Positions 20,501 to 27,995 of a stretch of 64,000 bases of DNA are shown piece by piece. The notes below the pieces were generated by a model. That model searched no databases. It worked only from the letters and a program-made list of their open reading frames with translations, and had not been told where the DNA came from. Source of the DNA: Verrucomicrobiia bacterium (GTDB taxonomy: Bacteria; Verrucomicrobiota; Verrucomicrobiia; Opitutales; Cerasicoccaceae); the NCBI GenBank assembly GCA_030432235.1, contig JAUIHT010000001.1:744001-808000 (forward strand). The letters are read 5' to 3'. Position 1 is the stretch's first letter; every line of letters begins with the position of its first letter. Both the position numbers and the translations under genes were made by a program.

Positions 20501-21018
20501 TCTGGTTGAGTCGTCAATTGGCTCCAGGTTCCTGCGCCACCCATCGAAATGCCGCCAATATAGATACGGTCTTGATCGATGTTTGGGAACTCATTCAGAA
20601 CGGAGTCAATCAAGCCCATCAATAACTGCTTAACTTCACCCTGGTGCCAATGCTCGGTAGTGCCACCTGGCTCCTGTGGTAGTAGGACGAAAGAGGGTTG
20701 TATGGCCTGTTGCTCGTCTTCGGCGAAATACATTCCACCATGGCCATGATTCTCCAGTTGCGAAACGTTGTCTCCGTTGCCTGACCCGAGGCCGTGAAGA
20801 TATATTATCAAAGGATACTTTTCACCCGGCTCTGTATTTTCAGGTATGTAGAGTCGGTTGGACATGTTGAATGTCCCCGGGTCGTTATCGGGATCGTAGA
20901 CCCGGGGCTCAAAATCATCGATCGATACCGCGGAAGCGGTGGTCAGTGTTGCTAAAAAAAGGCCAAGGGCCAGTGCGGGAATCCGGTGGCTTTCGAATTT
21001 GGGGAATTGGCGAGCCAT
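17593..21018 (-). CDS. Secreted CE1-like esterase with Ig, PKD, malectin and C-terminal modules
   Basis: The protein has 1,141 residues with a signal peptide (residues 1-30, ending ASA). The N-terminal alpha/beta-hydrolase is very close to that of the 1,980-residue protein at 7072-13014: GISMGG with Ser158, VADG with Asp207, FGHVIG with His238. Then come an Ig-like region (uninterrupted here), a second Ig-like domain, a PKD-like domain, a malectin-like domain, another PKD-like domain, and one copy of the DFGTQSIP/WNLVQ module. The C-terminus carries a DPDSDGLSNYTEYSLGTNP calcium-binding thrombospondin-3-like segment followed by a small beta domain, common at the ends of verrucomicrobial secreted proteins. 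It is the first gene of the esterase-sulfatase-glycosidase-sulfatase operon. The likely role is deacylation of the polysaccharide before or during cleavage. Confidence 0.82.
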   Translation of the reverse strand: MARQFPKFESHRIPALALGLFLATLTTASAVSIDDFEPRVYDPDNDPGTFNMSNRLYIPENTEPGEKYPLIIYLHGLGSGNGDNVSQLENHGHGGMYFAEDEQQAIQPSFVLLPQEPGGTTEHWHQGEVKQLLMGLIDSVLNEFPNIDQDRIYIGGISMGGAGTWSQLTTQPEKYAASFILAGAGGSGGASNVDHIPIWQWHSVADGVVGEGSSRSRARALRNLGAPHIYTEFISFGHVIGPKVCSVLEFYEWLVEQKRGEAMQAAPLLRITEYAVGDSLDISGFALDEATGATQVDWYRGDVAPSSGAPITGPVNLDTPDPDSGEQPWSVEGVSLESGSNLINIIATSGPYAIGDPDGATTFSQAVTIDFSVPAGDATPPLLTVNAPTHSDFSLRTELSELTFSGTASDAGGLAAVTWSTDRGQSGSATGLADWSADIPLEMGFNLTTISVTDTAGNSRSQVFYLYRVAPAENTTPFVRAGPDLLLPGPEGIAELDGSAGDDGLPVSATYTWTKISGPGTVTFEDSNALDTTATFSEPGDYVLRLTGDDTEKTAFDETTVTVPEEAHPAFGPGLLGVNCNGDAFTATDGTEYVSDRDANYLFGGGSWDSGTVMAGTEDQEIYQTAIVPRGSSIWNIPFPNGHYIVTLKTVTPRPFEGERLADFYIEEKRVLHDLDVLDYVPRYTALDFSFPVTVSDGKLTVRLHQRRDDFLLCGILIQEAVIGPQANQPPIVELIDEVTVTLAEGASLSSFIIDDGRAPGTATPNILWKKEKGSGKVRFNNPAGADTDATFSKAGVYELKVSASDGEYETSDTVIVNVLHRPPTAPGLTVRFDFGTQSIPTSETWNLVQQPLDHVVLNAEDTSGSPTSFDLKITGSFRGRNTTGPEDTGLYPNEATYDSFYADDNRHGGVTFEDLDPGRTYDIILFAAAASGAGMGQYSIDTVTKTFDAIGNTTSTIQFSELNPDPSGSLVLSVIPAEAGQNAYINTLILVEKNEVTLDYDGWIPDFFPGQTGNDDYVGPLADPDSDGLSNYTEYSLGTNPSVSNKNTVAGTASDGRLAITFLRPNSSDITYTVEVSGSLAPDSWEAIATRPAGSSEWTGSAEVMETGDGLVEVTVTDQHALSDLDKVRFIRLNLTGLNP

Positions 21019-21368
21019 AGGTGATGGGTGTTTCTTAGGGTTATTGACTGCGAGGATTGACAGATTGCTTCACGTACAATCCTCAAGTGCCGTTAGGCTA
21101 TTCAATATCCTCTCATTTATGCCGGTGGCATAGCAATCAAGGCGACAATTGAAGCTATAAAACGGATCTGCTGCCTTTAGGGACCACGAAACAGGATTCT
21201 GGTTCTTTTAGGCCACCCGTTTTTCCGGACCTTGATGTCTCCTCAAACTAGTGTAGGTGCCGGATGCGGGCATGTTACAGGTAAAACGGAAACCGACCTT
21301 GAAGCCGATATTCGGATATGGTCAAATCCAGTAACACAGCAATTTATTAACCCCCCCACATCACAGTC
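21019..21368. promoter_or_regulatory. Divergent regulatory gap between the esterase operon and the PEP-CTERM gene
   Basis: This 350-bp gap lies between divergently transcribed genes and must hold promoters for both. No coding sequence is convincing. The only clear motif is the operator-like site listed at 21273-21287. A run of C residues (CCCCCCC) shortly before the PEP-CTERM start replaces any Shine-Dalgarno sequence. Confidence 0.6.
21273..21287. promoter_or_regulatory. Operator-like site, TTTAC-NN-GTAAA type
   Basis: TGTTACAGGTAAAAC contains TTAC-AG-GTAA and matches 11 of 12 positions of the two perfect TTTACAGGTAAA sites at 27460-27471 and 27777-27788. It lies between divergent genes, the place expected for a shared operator. 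The regulator is unknown; the LacI-type protein at 22407-23432 is the nearest candidate. Confidence 0.4.
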
Positions 21369-22238
21369 ATGCGAACAATATATACCTCAATCACTACAGC
21401 CTGTGTCGCTCTGCTAATTGCGTCGTCGGCTTCTGCTCAGTTTTTCCTCTATGAGGGCTTTCAAACTCCCGGCGATTACACGGATGGGGCCAATATCAAT
21501 GGCCAATCGGGTGGAACGGGAGACTGGGCGGCTAATTGGACGGATCTGGACCCTCAATCGGGGAGTTCGGGCGTATTCTTAACTGAAGATACCTCTTTGA
21601 ATTATACCGAGGGCTTGAATCAGTTGGATACCACAGCTGGCTCACTACAGAAATCGACATCGCTTCACACCCAGTATTCAAGGCAATTCGACAATGCCGC
21701 TTTTAATACCTCGTTTGGAAACGGCGAAGATGTCTGGTTCAGTGTATTGTTTTCCGCAAACACCAGTTCCCGATTCTATTTTTCGATTGATAACGACGGT
21801 GGGGCTTCCGCTGGCACCCCTGGTGGTCCTGGTTTCCGGCAGCAGACTGCAGGCGGCAATCTCCAGGCTCAATTCAATAATAGTCTTTCGGCCTCTGTAA
21901 CCTATAACGCCGATCAAACCTATTTCATACTTGGGCGCATAACTCAGGGCGAAGATGGCGTTGTCAATGATGTACTGGATGTATGGATCGATCCTGTGCT
22001 GGGTGGTAGCCTGGGTGCTGCGGATTTGACCTCTAGCAATGACTACAACATGTCATTCTCGGAGTATATTAATATTCGAAGCAACAGTTCGAACGCCATT
22101 ATATTTGACGAAATACGTGTCGGTGTTTCTCAGGCAGCAGTCACTCCTTACACTGCAGTTCCGGAGCCTGGCGTTTGTGCCGCCCTCCTTGGAGTTCTGG
22201 CGCTGGGAGTTGCACACTTCCGACGCAAGCGCGCATAA
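21369..22238 (+). CDS. PEP-CTERM sorting-domain protein
   Basis: This 289-residue secreted protein has an N-terminal signal peptide (about residues 1-23, SSASAQ) and a C-terminal sorting tag: VPEPG, a hydrophobic helix and a final RRKR cluster. Such proteins are cut by an exosortase and anchored or exported; no exosortase gene is in this window. The body is rich in Gly, Ser, Asn and Asp and looks beta-sheet rich, like a lectin/LamG jelly-roll. It opens with FLYEGFQTPGDYTDGANINGQ, a form frequent in verrucomicrobial PEP-CTERM proteins. Its place between the polysaccharide operon and the LacI-type gene suggests a surface role in glycan capture, which is inference. A terminator follows 36 bp after the stop. 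Confidence 0.88.
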   Translation: MRTIYTSITTACVALLIASSASAQFFLYEGFQTPGDYTDGANINGQSGGTGDWAANWTDLDPQSGSSGVFLTEDTSLNYTEGLNQLDTTAGSLQKSTSLHTQYSRQFDNAAFNTSFGNGEDVWFSVLFSANTSSRFYFSIDNDGGASAGTPGGPGFRQQTAGGNLQAQFNNSLSASVTYNADQTYFILGRITQGEDGVVNDVLDVWIDPVLGGSLGAADLTSSNDYNMSFSEYINIRSNSSNAIIFDEIRVGVSQAAVTPYTAVPEPGVCAALLGVLALGVAHFRRKRA

Positions 22239-22273
22239 AGCAGTGATAAGGGATTAAAAATGTTCTTTCCTGA

Positions 22274-22304
22274 AGCCGGGCACTTGGAGTGTCCGGCTTT
22301 TTTT
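22274..22304 (+). terminator. Intrinsic terminator after the PEP-CTERM gene
   Basis: AGCCGGGCAC pairs with GTGTCCGGCT (one G-U pair) around a 5-nt loop, followed directly by a run of T. It closes the single-gene PEP-CTERM unit. Confidence 0.9.
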
Positions 22305-22406
22305 ATGGATTTAGGCAATGATCTGCGTGTGAACGATACAAGTAGTCTTCGTTACTGTTGCCTGCTGCTTCCCAATCTTGGTGAAGGGGTGCTTTTGCGT
22401 CCAAAC

Positions 22407-23432
22407 TCACCCGACGCTTTGCGGGATGACTGTTGTGCCAGCATGCCACTCTCCCTCAATCACCAGATTCATCGGGTTCTTCGGGCAGCCGAGCTGCCTG
22501 CTCATCATCAACATGTGCAGTAGATTGATCGCTTGTGCGCCGGCAATTTCGGATTTCATGAATATTCCTGAAATATCGCCACGCTCTTCCAGGCATAAGC
22601 AGCTAAATCCGACGTCGTCCGGGACTTGATAACCGGCCTCCTTCATATAGTGGTATGGAGTGGTTTTATTGCTGATGACCACATCGCAGCGGTGTTTTTT
22701 AAGCCAGCTCAAGAACGGCTTTTTCTCGAATTCTTGAACCAGATAGGGCGGTACCTGGGTCATTTCATCTGAAAAATCGTACTGCTTTACGAGATATGAG
22801 GCTAACCAGCAGCGGCGGTGTAACTGATGCTCTTTCTCGGTAATTGCTAATCCAATGCGATGGTAACCTCTTTTGCGTAACGTATAAATCGTGAAATGCA
22901 CCGCGTTATAATGATGATGGATCACGGAATTCACCGACGGCCAACTTAGGGTCCTGCCGACTTGTACAACGGAAAACCTTGAAAAATCAAAATGCATCTG
23001 GCGAATTTCCGGAGGATTGGGTAAGAGCAGAATCCCCTTGATTCCTCGGTTAAACAAGATGGATGCTGTTCGTGCTTCACCTCCATTCTCTCCAAGGTGA
23101 AATTCTTCCAGCTTGTATCCCAGCTCTTCGGCCATCTGCATGGCACCGTTGTAATAGTTCAAAATGCTGGGGAATTTTTTCCATTCCCCCCTGTGCTCCC
23201 AATTGGTTACCATGGCGATGGTTGTGTTAGGCGTCGCCAATTTAGAGGTGTGCCGATACGAGGACAGAGAGGAGAGCCATGGGTCTGGCATATAGCCCAA
23301 TTGATCGGCAAACCTCTTTACTCTCCTGATGGTTTCCTTGGTCAAGCGTGAATCATTACGCAGTGCTAAAGAAACAGTAGTAGTCGATACTCCAGCTTTT
23401 TCTCCGATATCCTTGAGAGTAATCCGTTTCAT
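22407..23432 (-). CDS. LacI-family transcriptional regulator
   Basis: This 341-residue DNA-binding regulator has the LacI helix-turn-helix at residues 1-25 (TLKDIGEKAGVSTTTVSLAL) and the hinge helix region near 45-60. The following PDPWLSSLSSYR replaces the usual 'NPxARxL' and is a variant I associate with verrucomicrobial LacI proteins. The rest is a periplasmic-binding-protein-like sugar sensor. It probably represses nearby glycan genes until an oligosaccharide binds; the target is inference. The ATG has no Shine-Dalgarno sequence, and TACAAT lies only 2 bp upstream, so the message may be leaderless. It is transcribed away from the GH116/oxidoreductase pair. Confidence 0.92.
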   Translation of the reverse strand: MKRITLKDIGEKAGVSTTTVSLALRNDSRLTKETIRRVKRFADQLGYMPDPWLSSLSSYRHTSKLATPNTTIAMVTNWEHRGEWKKFPSILNYYNGAMQMAEELGYKLEEFHLGENGGEARTASILFNRGIKGILLLPNPPEIRQMHFDFSRFSVVQVGRTLSWPSVNSVIHHHYNAVHFTIYTLRKRGYHRIGLAITEKEHQLHRRCWLASYLVKQYDFSDEMTQVPPYLVQEFEKKPFLSWLKKHRCDVVISNKTTPYHYMKEAGYQVPDDVGFSCLCLEERGDISGIFMKSEIAGAQAINLLHMLMMSRQLGCPKNPMNLVIEGEWHAGTTVIPQSVG

Positions 23433-23768
23433 TAATTGTATTTGGGCGAAGCTTCTTCAAACTTCTATGATAAAGTTGGAGTGCGCCTCAACCTCCATAA
23501 AATAGAGATTGGAAGCATGGAACACTCGTAAAGCCTATTCTGGTGTCGCCGTAATACAGATCTAACGGATGTCTTATAGGCATAGGGTATGAACGGTCGA
23601 AACCTGCCTTATTTATGTGCATCAGGCTAAGTAGCGTCAAATGAAAAATATGCTCTGATGTTCAATGTCCCTGGGAATTTCCTCACGATTGGATTCACTT
23701 ACTTGTGGACCAAGCCCTCCACTAATAATTGGTTCAAGGCCGGTATTTATAGGGCACGTATTTGTCTC
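23433..23768. other. Intergenic gap upstream of the LacI gene
   Basis: This 336-bp, fairly AT-rich gap lies between the 3' end of the oxidoreductase gene and the start of the LacI-type gene. It should contain the LacI promoter. I see no convincing gene, no clean terminator and no copy of the TTTAC-NN-GTAAA site. A short plus-strand frame from 23665 merely runs antisense into the oxidoreductase gene. Confidence 0.6.
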
Positions 23769-24809
23769 TCAACTGTACTTGGGCTTTAGCGTTTCTCCGG
23801 AAATTGCGCTTTGTGTTGCCAATTCCAATACATGGATGGGGCGACGTGCCCACTCCGGAGTGATCACCAAATCCTCGGCACCAGTCAGGTAGCCCGCGAT
23901 ATTTTGATAAAACCGTTCGTGCTCGTTAGGGGGTTGTTCTTCTTCTGTGACCAAGCGCTCGCCCTCCTTCCACTTTACCAGTGTATATTTCTTCTTCGGG
24001 TTGGGGAATGTTAGGCTCCCTTCGGTGCCAACAAATTCGATCATCCCCGGTTTGCGGTCAGGATCGAGCTGGGAAACAGTTAGATTCAACCAGGCCCCAT
24101 TGACGAAGCGTACAGTTGCGTGAACTTCGTCTTCGATATGGTCCTCGCCCCATTGACTGCTTAACCCCCAGTGCCCTGATTTGGCGTAACCCGAGACTTC
24201 GGCGATGGGGGAATCAATCAGTTGAAAGGCATACTCGAGCAAGTGTACGCCCCAGTCGTAAAGAATGCCTCCGGAGATCGAGCGACTCGCACGCCAGGTG
24301 TCCGCGATTTTTCCATACCAGCCATTGCGACACTCGATTTTGTAAAGACTTCCAATGGCATGCTGCTCCTTTATCAGTTTCAAGGCAGTACGCGGGATGC
24401 CATCCCAGTGGCGATTGTGGTAGGTCGTCACAAGGGCGTCGTTGGCCTCCGCCTGTGCGATCATCGCATCCACCTCCTTTGTGGTGATGGCCATTGGCTT
24501 TTCGCAAATAACATGCTTGCCCTTGGCTAGCGCTTCCAGTGCGAGCGGTGCGTGTGTATTGTGGGGCGTGATGATTGCGACTAAATCGACATCTGATTCC
24601 TCGAGCATTTGCTGCAGTGAGCTATAACGGCCAATATCCGGAAAGTCGGTTTCAGCGCTCTCCAGGCGAGTCGGGTCGATTTCTGCCACGGCTACTGGTG
24701 TCATGCCGGCGTCCTTCATCTGGGACAGATGCTTGAGCCCCATGTTGTAGGCACCGCCGTAACCAATGACGCCGACTTTTATGTCCGATTTTTGGGAATA
24801 GATCTTCAT
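23769..24809 (-). CDS. Gfo/Idh/MocA-family NAD(P)-dependent oxidoreductase
   Basis: This 346-residue cytoplasmic dehydrogenase has an N-terminal Rossmann fold (VGVIGYGGAYNMG at residues 12-24), the family's CEKPMA motif near residue 100, and a C-terminal sugar-binding alpha/beta domain with the GGILYDWGVHLLEY stretch, whose Asp and His are typical active-site positions. Members oxidise or reduce sugars and sugar acids; the substrate cannot be told here. It starts 6 bp after the GH116 stop, so the two form an operon and the enzyme probably works on the sugar released by GH116. Confidence 0.92.
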   Translation of the reverse strand: MKIYSQKSDIKVGVIGYGGAYNMGLKHLSQMKDAGMTPVAVAEIDPTRLESAETDFPDIGRYSSLQQMLEESDVDLVAIITPHNTHAPLALEALAKGKHVICEKPMAITTKEVDAMIAQAEANDALVTTYHNRHWDGIPRTALKLIKEQHAIGSLYKIECRNGWYGKIADTWRASRSISGGILYDWGVHLLEYAFQLIDSPIAEVSGYAKSGHWGLSSQWGEDHIEDEVHATVRFVNGAWLNLTVSQLDPDRKPGMIEFVGTEGSLTFPNPKKKYTLVKWKEGERLVTEEEQPPNEHERFYQNIAGYLTGAEDLVITPEWARRPIHVLELATQSAISGETLKPKYS

Positions 24810-24815
24810 TCGAAA

Positions 24816-27371
24816 TTAGAGCACCACTGTTTGTGGGAGTACGAAATTTACTGGTTTGCCGGCTGCCAGTTTGACCGCCTCAAAGAGGATGTCTTCGCCG
24901 TTCAGTTGGATGGCATTTAACTCCAGGGTTCCTTCAGTCAGAGTGATAACAAGTGAGTCTGCCCTCAGCTCAAGTGTGCCGAAGCAGCCATCACAGGCGA
25001 AGAACGTACGCAGCGGGGTGGTCTCGGTGGCAGGCGCCAGCCAGAGCGTTTTTGTAACCCGACTGTAGCGTAGACCAGTCCAAGCCTGGAGCAGTCCGTA
25101 GCTGGCCATGGCTCTGGCATAGTAGGAGCCACACTCGTATTCATTCCAGGGGTTGCGTATTTTACCATCGTAGCGTTTTCGCACTGCACGAACGATGCGT
25201 AAACCGGCTTCGACGCGGCCTTCCATAATCAAGTGGCTGGCTACCTGGTATTCGATACCGGTCCAGGCTTCGTCGGAATAGACAAAAGGCAGCGAGGGCC
25301 GGCCGCCATGCGGCCAAGTGCAGAGAACGAGCCCCGCTTCATTGGCCAGTGCATAGCCAGGCCGTTGAGTGTTTGGATGCCAAGTGAGGTCTTCCTTGAA
25401 GTTGTATTTTACAATGGCATCCAGTGCCAGGCGGACATGTTCGCGATCAATGGGAGTTTCCAGACCACATACGGCGGCCAGCCATATTCCGAATACCCCG
25501 TCGGCGAGGCAGCCGTTGCCATACTGATACTTGGGACCTTCCTCTTGTAGCAACTTGGTCAGCTCTAGTGACGTGGAGTCAGCGTCAGGATCGAAAGCAT
25601 CCTCATCGGTAATGACCTCCTGCTCATAGTACTCACCGTTGAAAAGACGTTCGTCGAGTATGTTGGCCGCCTTTTTCGCCAGCACTTCGTATCTCTCCAC
25701 GTCTTCTGTCTTACCCAAATATCCAGCCATTCGACTCATGGCTGTGAGTGCTCCCAGATAAATAGTGCCACAAAGGCCGTCCGGGCCGTGAAATTGAATA
25801 TCGTAGGTGTTGTGGTGAGATTTAATGAGACCACCGGTTTCATCCGGATCCCAGGTGCGAATACAGTATTCGATACTCAATCGAGCCAGTGGATAAATCG
25901 TTTCGAGCCAGGCGTCATCACCGCAAATTTGCCAGTCTCGGTAGAGCTTCATCAAGCCGCCTAGCTGTCCATCTGCGGCGGGGATTCCTTGCTGGGTGAT
26001 TTTTGTTGTAGGGACGGAGAAGCGAAAGCCGACGAAGCCATCCTCGTCCATGGAATAGTAATACTCCTGGTCCCGTAGCGTCCGCTCAAGTGACGGAAAA
26101 AGGTGGGCCAGCGCTTGTGCGTAGTTATAGACATGGGTGCAGTTTCCATGGCAACTGCCACGGTCTGGGAAGCAGCCTTCCCAGCCCCAAAAATCGCCGT
26201 TTTCCTGGCGTAGTACCGTGGGAGACTTCAGGATGCCCAGATTTGCCGATAGCGCGTCAATAATTTCCGGCGGTATCGTTACGTCGTGGAGAGCGCGATG
26301 GAAACTTTCCGTACGATTTCGCAATTCGCTGTAGCGTTCGACCAGTTCGAGGGCCACTGACTGAGCGTTATCCCATTGTGTCGTGTACCATGGACGCCAC
26401 CAGGGTTGCGGGTTTAACGGATCGGTGACATTCGGCTCATGTCCGAATTGGAAATGAACGTTTGGGAAATACCATGCGATGCCGACGGGGAAGCTTCGGC
26501 TTTCACCGGGGGCCAGCGTGGCTTCGAAACACAGGGAGCCACCGTTCCACCCTTGTGCCTGCGCGCAGTCACTTCCGTCATTTTCATGGAATTGCCCATT
26601 CGACACCTCCTTCCAGAGCATGGATACGGCATCGAACCATCCTCCTCGAAACCACATAGCCTTGATTTTAGGAGTGCCCTCAAGTGCAATCAGAGCGGCG
26701 TTTCCAAACTCATCGCTTCCCTGATGTTCTTCATTGTAGAAGTAGATACCGCGCTCGGGAATTACCCGGTTTCGACTTAAGTCAGGTTGTTGTTTTTGGC
26801 GCTTTTTGCGTTGGGAAAGGTGCGAAAGATGGAAGGAAAAGGAGATGTCAACCGGCCGATCGCTCGTATTGGTAAAGGTATACTCAGCGATAGCAACGGG
26901 AAGTCCCGTGTCCCTGTCATTGCCGGGAATAAAGGGGCTCCAGGCAGTAATGCTGGCCGTCAAAGGCATGGTTTCGTCCCGCAGATCTACTCGAGCGAAG
27001 GGAAAACTGCCTTGAAAGGTCGCCTGCTCAAAGCGCGGCAGTCCGTCTTTGCCGCCATGTCGATAGCCTTGGCCTTTGATGCCTAAAGCGTAGATTTTTT
27101 CAGAGGGCAGGGGGCCTTCCAGGAGGCGGGTTTCGGACTGACCATTTTGGCGTAGGTGAATCAAGCCGAAAGCGGAATCATGAATGGCGCCATGTCCATC
27201 TGGCATGGCGCTCAGTTCGGGCCGGTTGCGCAGGGAAAAGTCCTGGAATCCGCCCTGGCCATTAATGCAGAGCCCCCCGGCGCCAAGGCCACCAAGGGGT
27301 AGCGCCGTTTGGATGTTATTCTGGCCGCTGAGGGTGCGCGTTGAAGGGTACTCCAGGTTAATAGCTCTCAT
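24816..27371 (-). CDS. GH116 (DUF608) glycoside hydrolase
   Basis: This 851-residue cytoplasmic protein has the two-part layout of GH116 (GBA2-like beta-glucosidase/xylosidase family). The N-terminal beta domain begins with ALPLGGLGAGGLCINGQGG. An (alpha/alpha) barrel follows with NCTHVYNYAQALAHLFP, GQLGGLMKLYRDW and SHHNTYDIQFHGPDGLCG; the Asp of NTYD corresponds to the GH116 acid/base. No signal peptide is present, so it probably acts on imported oligosaccharides. It is the first gene of a two-gene operon with the Gfo/Idh/MocA oxidoreductase. GACATATGTC, a perfect palindrome, lies about 45 bp upstream of the start. Confidence 0.9.
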   Translation of the reverse strand: MRAINLEYPSTRTLSGQNNIQTALPLGGLGAGGLCINGQGGFQDFSLRNRPELSAMPDGHGAIHDSAFGLIHLRQNGQSETRLLEGPLPSEKIYALGIKGQGYRHGGKDGLPRFEQATFQGSFPFARVDLRDETMPLTASITAWSPFIPGNDRDTGLPVAIAEYTFTNTSDRPVDISFSFHLSHLSQRKKRQKQQPDLSRNRVIPERGIYFYNEEHQGSDEFGNAALIALEGTPKIKAMWFRGGWFDAVSMLWKEVSNGQFHENDGSDCAQAQGWNGGSLCFEATLAPGESRSFPVGIAWYFPNVHFQFGHEPNVTDPLNPQPWWRPWYTTQWDNAQSVALELVERYSELRNRTESFHRALHDVTIPPEIIDALSANLGILKSPTVLRQENGDFWGWEGCFPDRGSCHGNCTHVYNYAQALAHLFPSLERTLRDQEYYYSMDEDGFVGFRFSVPTTKITQQGIPAADGQLGGLMKLYRDWQICGDDAWLETIYPLARLSIEYCIRTWDPDETGGLIKSHHNTYDIQFHGPDGLCGTIYLGALTAMSRMAGYLGKTEDVERYEVLAKKAANILDERLFNGEYYEQEVITDEDAFDPDADSTSLELTKLLQEEGPKYQYGNGCLADGVFGIWLAAVCGLETPIDREHVRLALDAIVKYNFKEDLTWHPNTQRPGYALANEAGLVLCTWPHGGRPSLPFVYSDEAWTGIEYQVASHLIMEGRVEAGLRIVRAVRKRYDGKIRNPWNEYECGSYYARAMASYGLLQAWTGLRYSRVTKTLWLAPATETTPLRTFFACDGCFGTLELRADSLVITLTEGTLELNAIQLNGEDILFEAVKLAAGKPVNFVLPQTVVL

Positions 27372-27423
27372 AGGTGAACGTCGGCACGGCCAAGTATTTT
27401 TATTACGATTAACAGGACATATG

Positions 27424-27630
27424 TCATAGTCCGTGGCCGGATTCTAGATGGGCGTCCATTTTACCTGTAAACCCAGGCGATTGTGTATTGGACAGTACCC
27501 ACTTTAGCAGGGCTTGGAAGGTGCTAAAGGCCGATGGATGTGCACCATCCATCGGTAGCACGGCCCCGGTAATGTAGCTTGCTAATAGATCAGTTGCCCG
27601 CATGCGCGACCGCTTGTAATCTTGTCTCAT
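27424..27630 (-). pseudogene. Probable remnant of a short-chain dehydrogenase 3' end
   Basis: The minus frame reads LASYITGAVLPMDGAHP, which resembles the conserved C-terminal end of SDR dehydrogenases (SxYITGxxLPVDGG). Nothing else of an SDR gene, such as the Rossmann start or the YxxxK motif, is present nearby. The frame continues past the point where an SDR would end. It looks like a decayed fragment; chance similarity cannot be excluded. Confidence 0.35.
27460..27471. promoter_or_regulatory. Operator-like site TTTACCTGTAAA
   Basis: This is a perfect 5-bp dyad with a 2-bp centre. It is the exact reverse complement of the site at 27777-27788; similarity extends to 16 bp (ATTTTACCTGTAAACC). 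It lies about 90 bp upstream of the GH116 start. Confidence 0.5.
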
Positions 27631-27776
27631 TCGTCAAGTGCGTCGAAGTCAGTGAGAGGTTTAGGATTAAAACACTGCAGTATGGGAAACTCCCGGCTTG
27701 AGCGCTAAAGCATTAGCACGGCTCCGCTTTTGCATACGGCTACTGGTCATGTGTGAGAGATCTGTTCGCAGGGCGG

Positions 27777-27788
27777 TTTACAGGTAAA
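27777..27788. promoter_or_regulatory. Operator-like site TTTACAGGTAAA
   Basis: This is a perfect 5-bp dyad about 210 bp upstream of the ABC importer operon, inverted relative to the copy at 27460-27471. Placement of two copies in one divergent gap suggests a looping or dual-promoter operator for a LacI-type regulator. Confidence 0.5.
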
Positions 27789-27995
27789 ATGATGTGCGTG
27801 AATTTGGTCATTGAGCGAATCAAATGGTCACACTTTATTTAGTAAGAGTTGCTTAGAGCGCCTTTATGAAACCTTACGTGAAAGGCTGCTCTTGTAATCA
27901 ATGAAGGCCAAATGGGGTCACCATTAATGAATATTTATGTTCGTTTAGGGAAATGGTTTAATGTTTAAATTGTAGTTTTTATTTTTATTAAATAT

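Larger units (their letters stand above)
27372..27995. promoter_or_regulatory. Long divergent regulatory gap between the GH116 operon and the ABC importer
   Basis: This 624-bp gap separates divergent operons. It holds two perfect operator-like sites (27460-27471 and 27777-27788), a palindrome GACATATGTC at 27416-27425, and a decayed SDR-like coding remnant. The last 150 bp before the importer are very AT-rich and probably include its promoter. Confidence 0.65.

Noticed and set aside
23700-23745. Imperfect inverted words near CTTGTGGACCAAG and TTGGTTCAAGG
   Set aside because: The arms do not pair well enough to call a terminator or operator.
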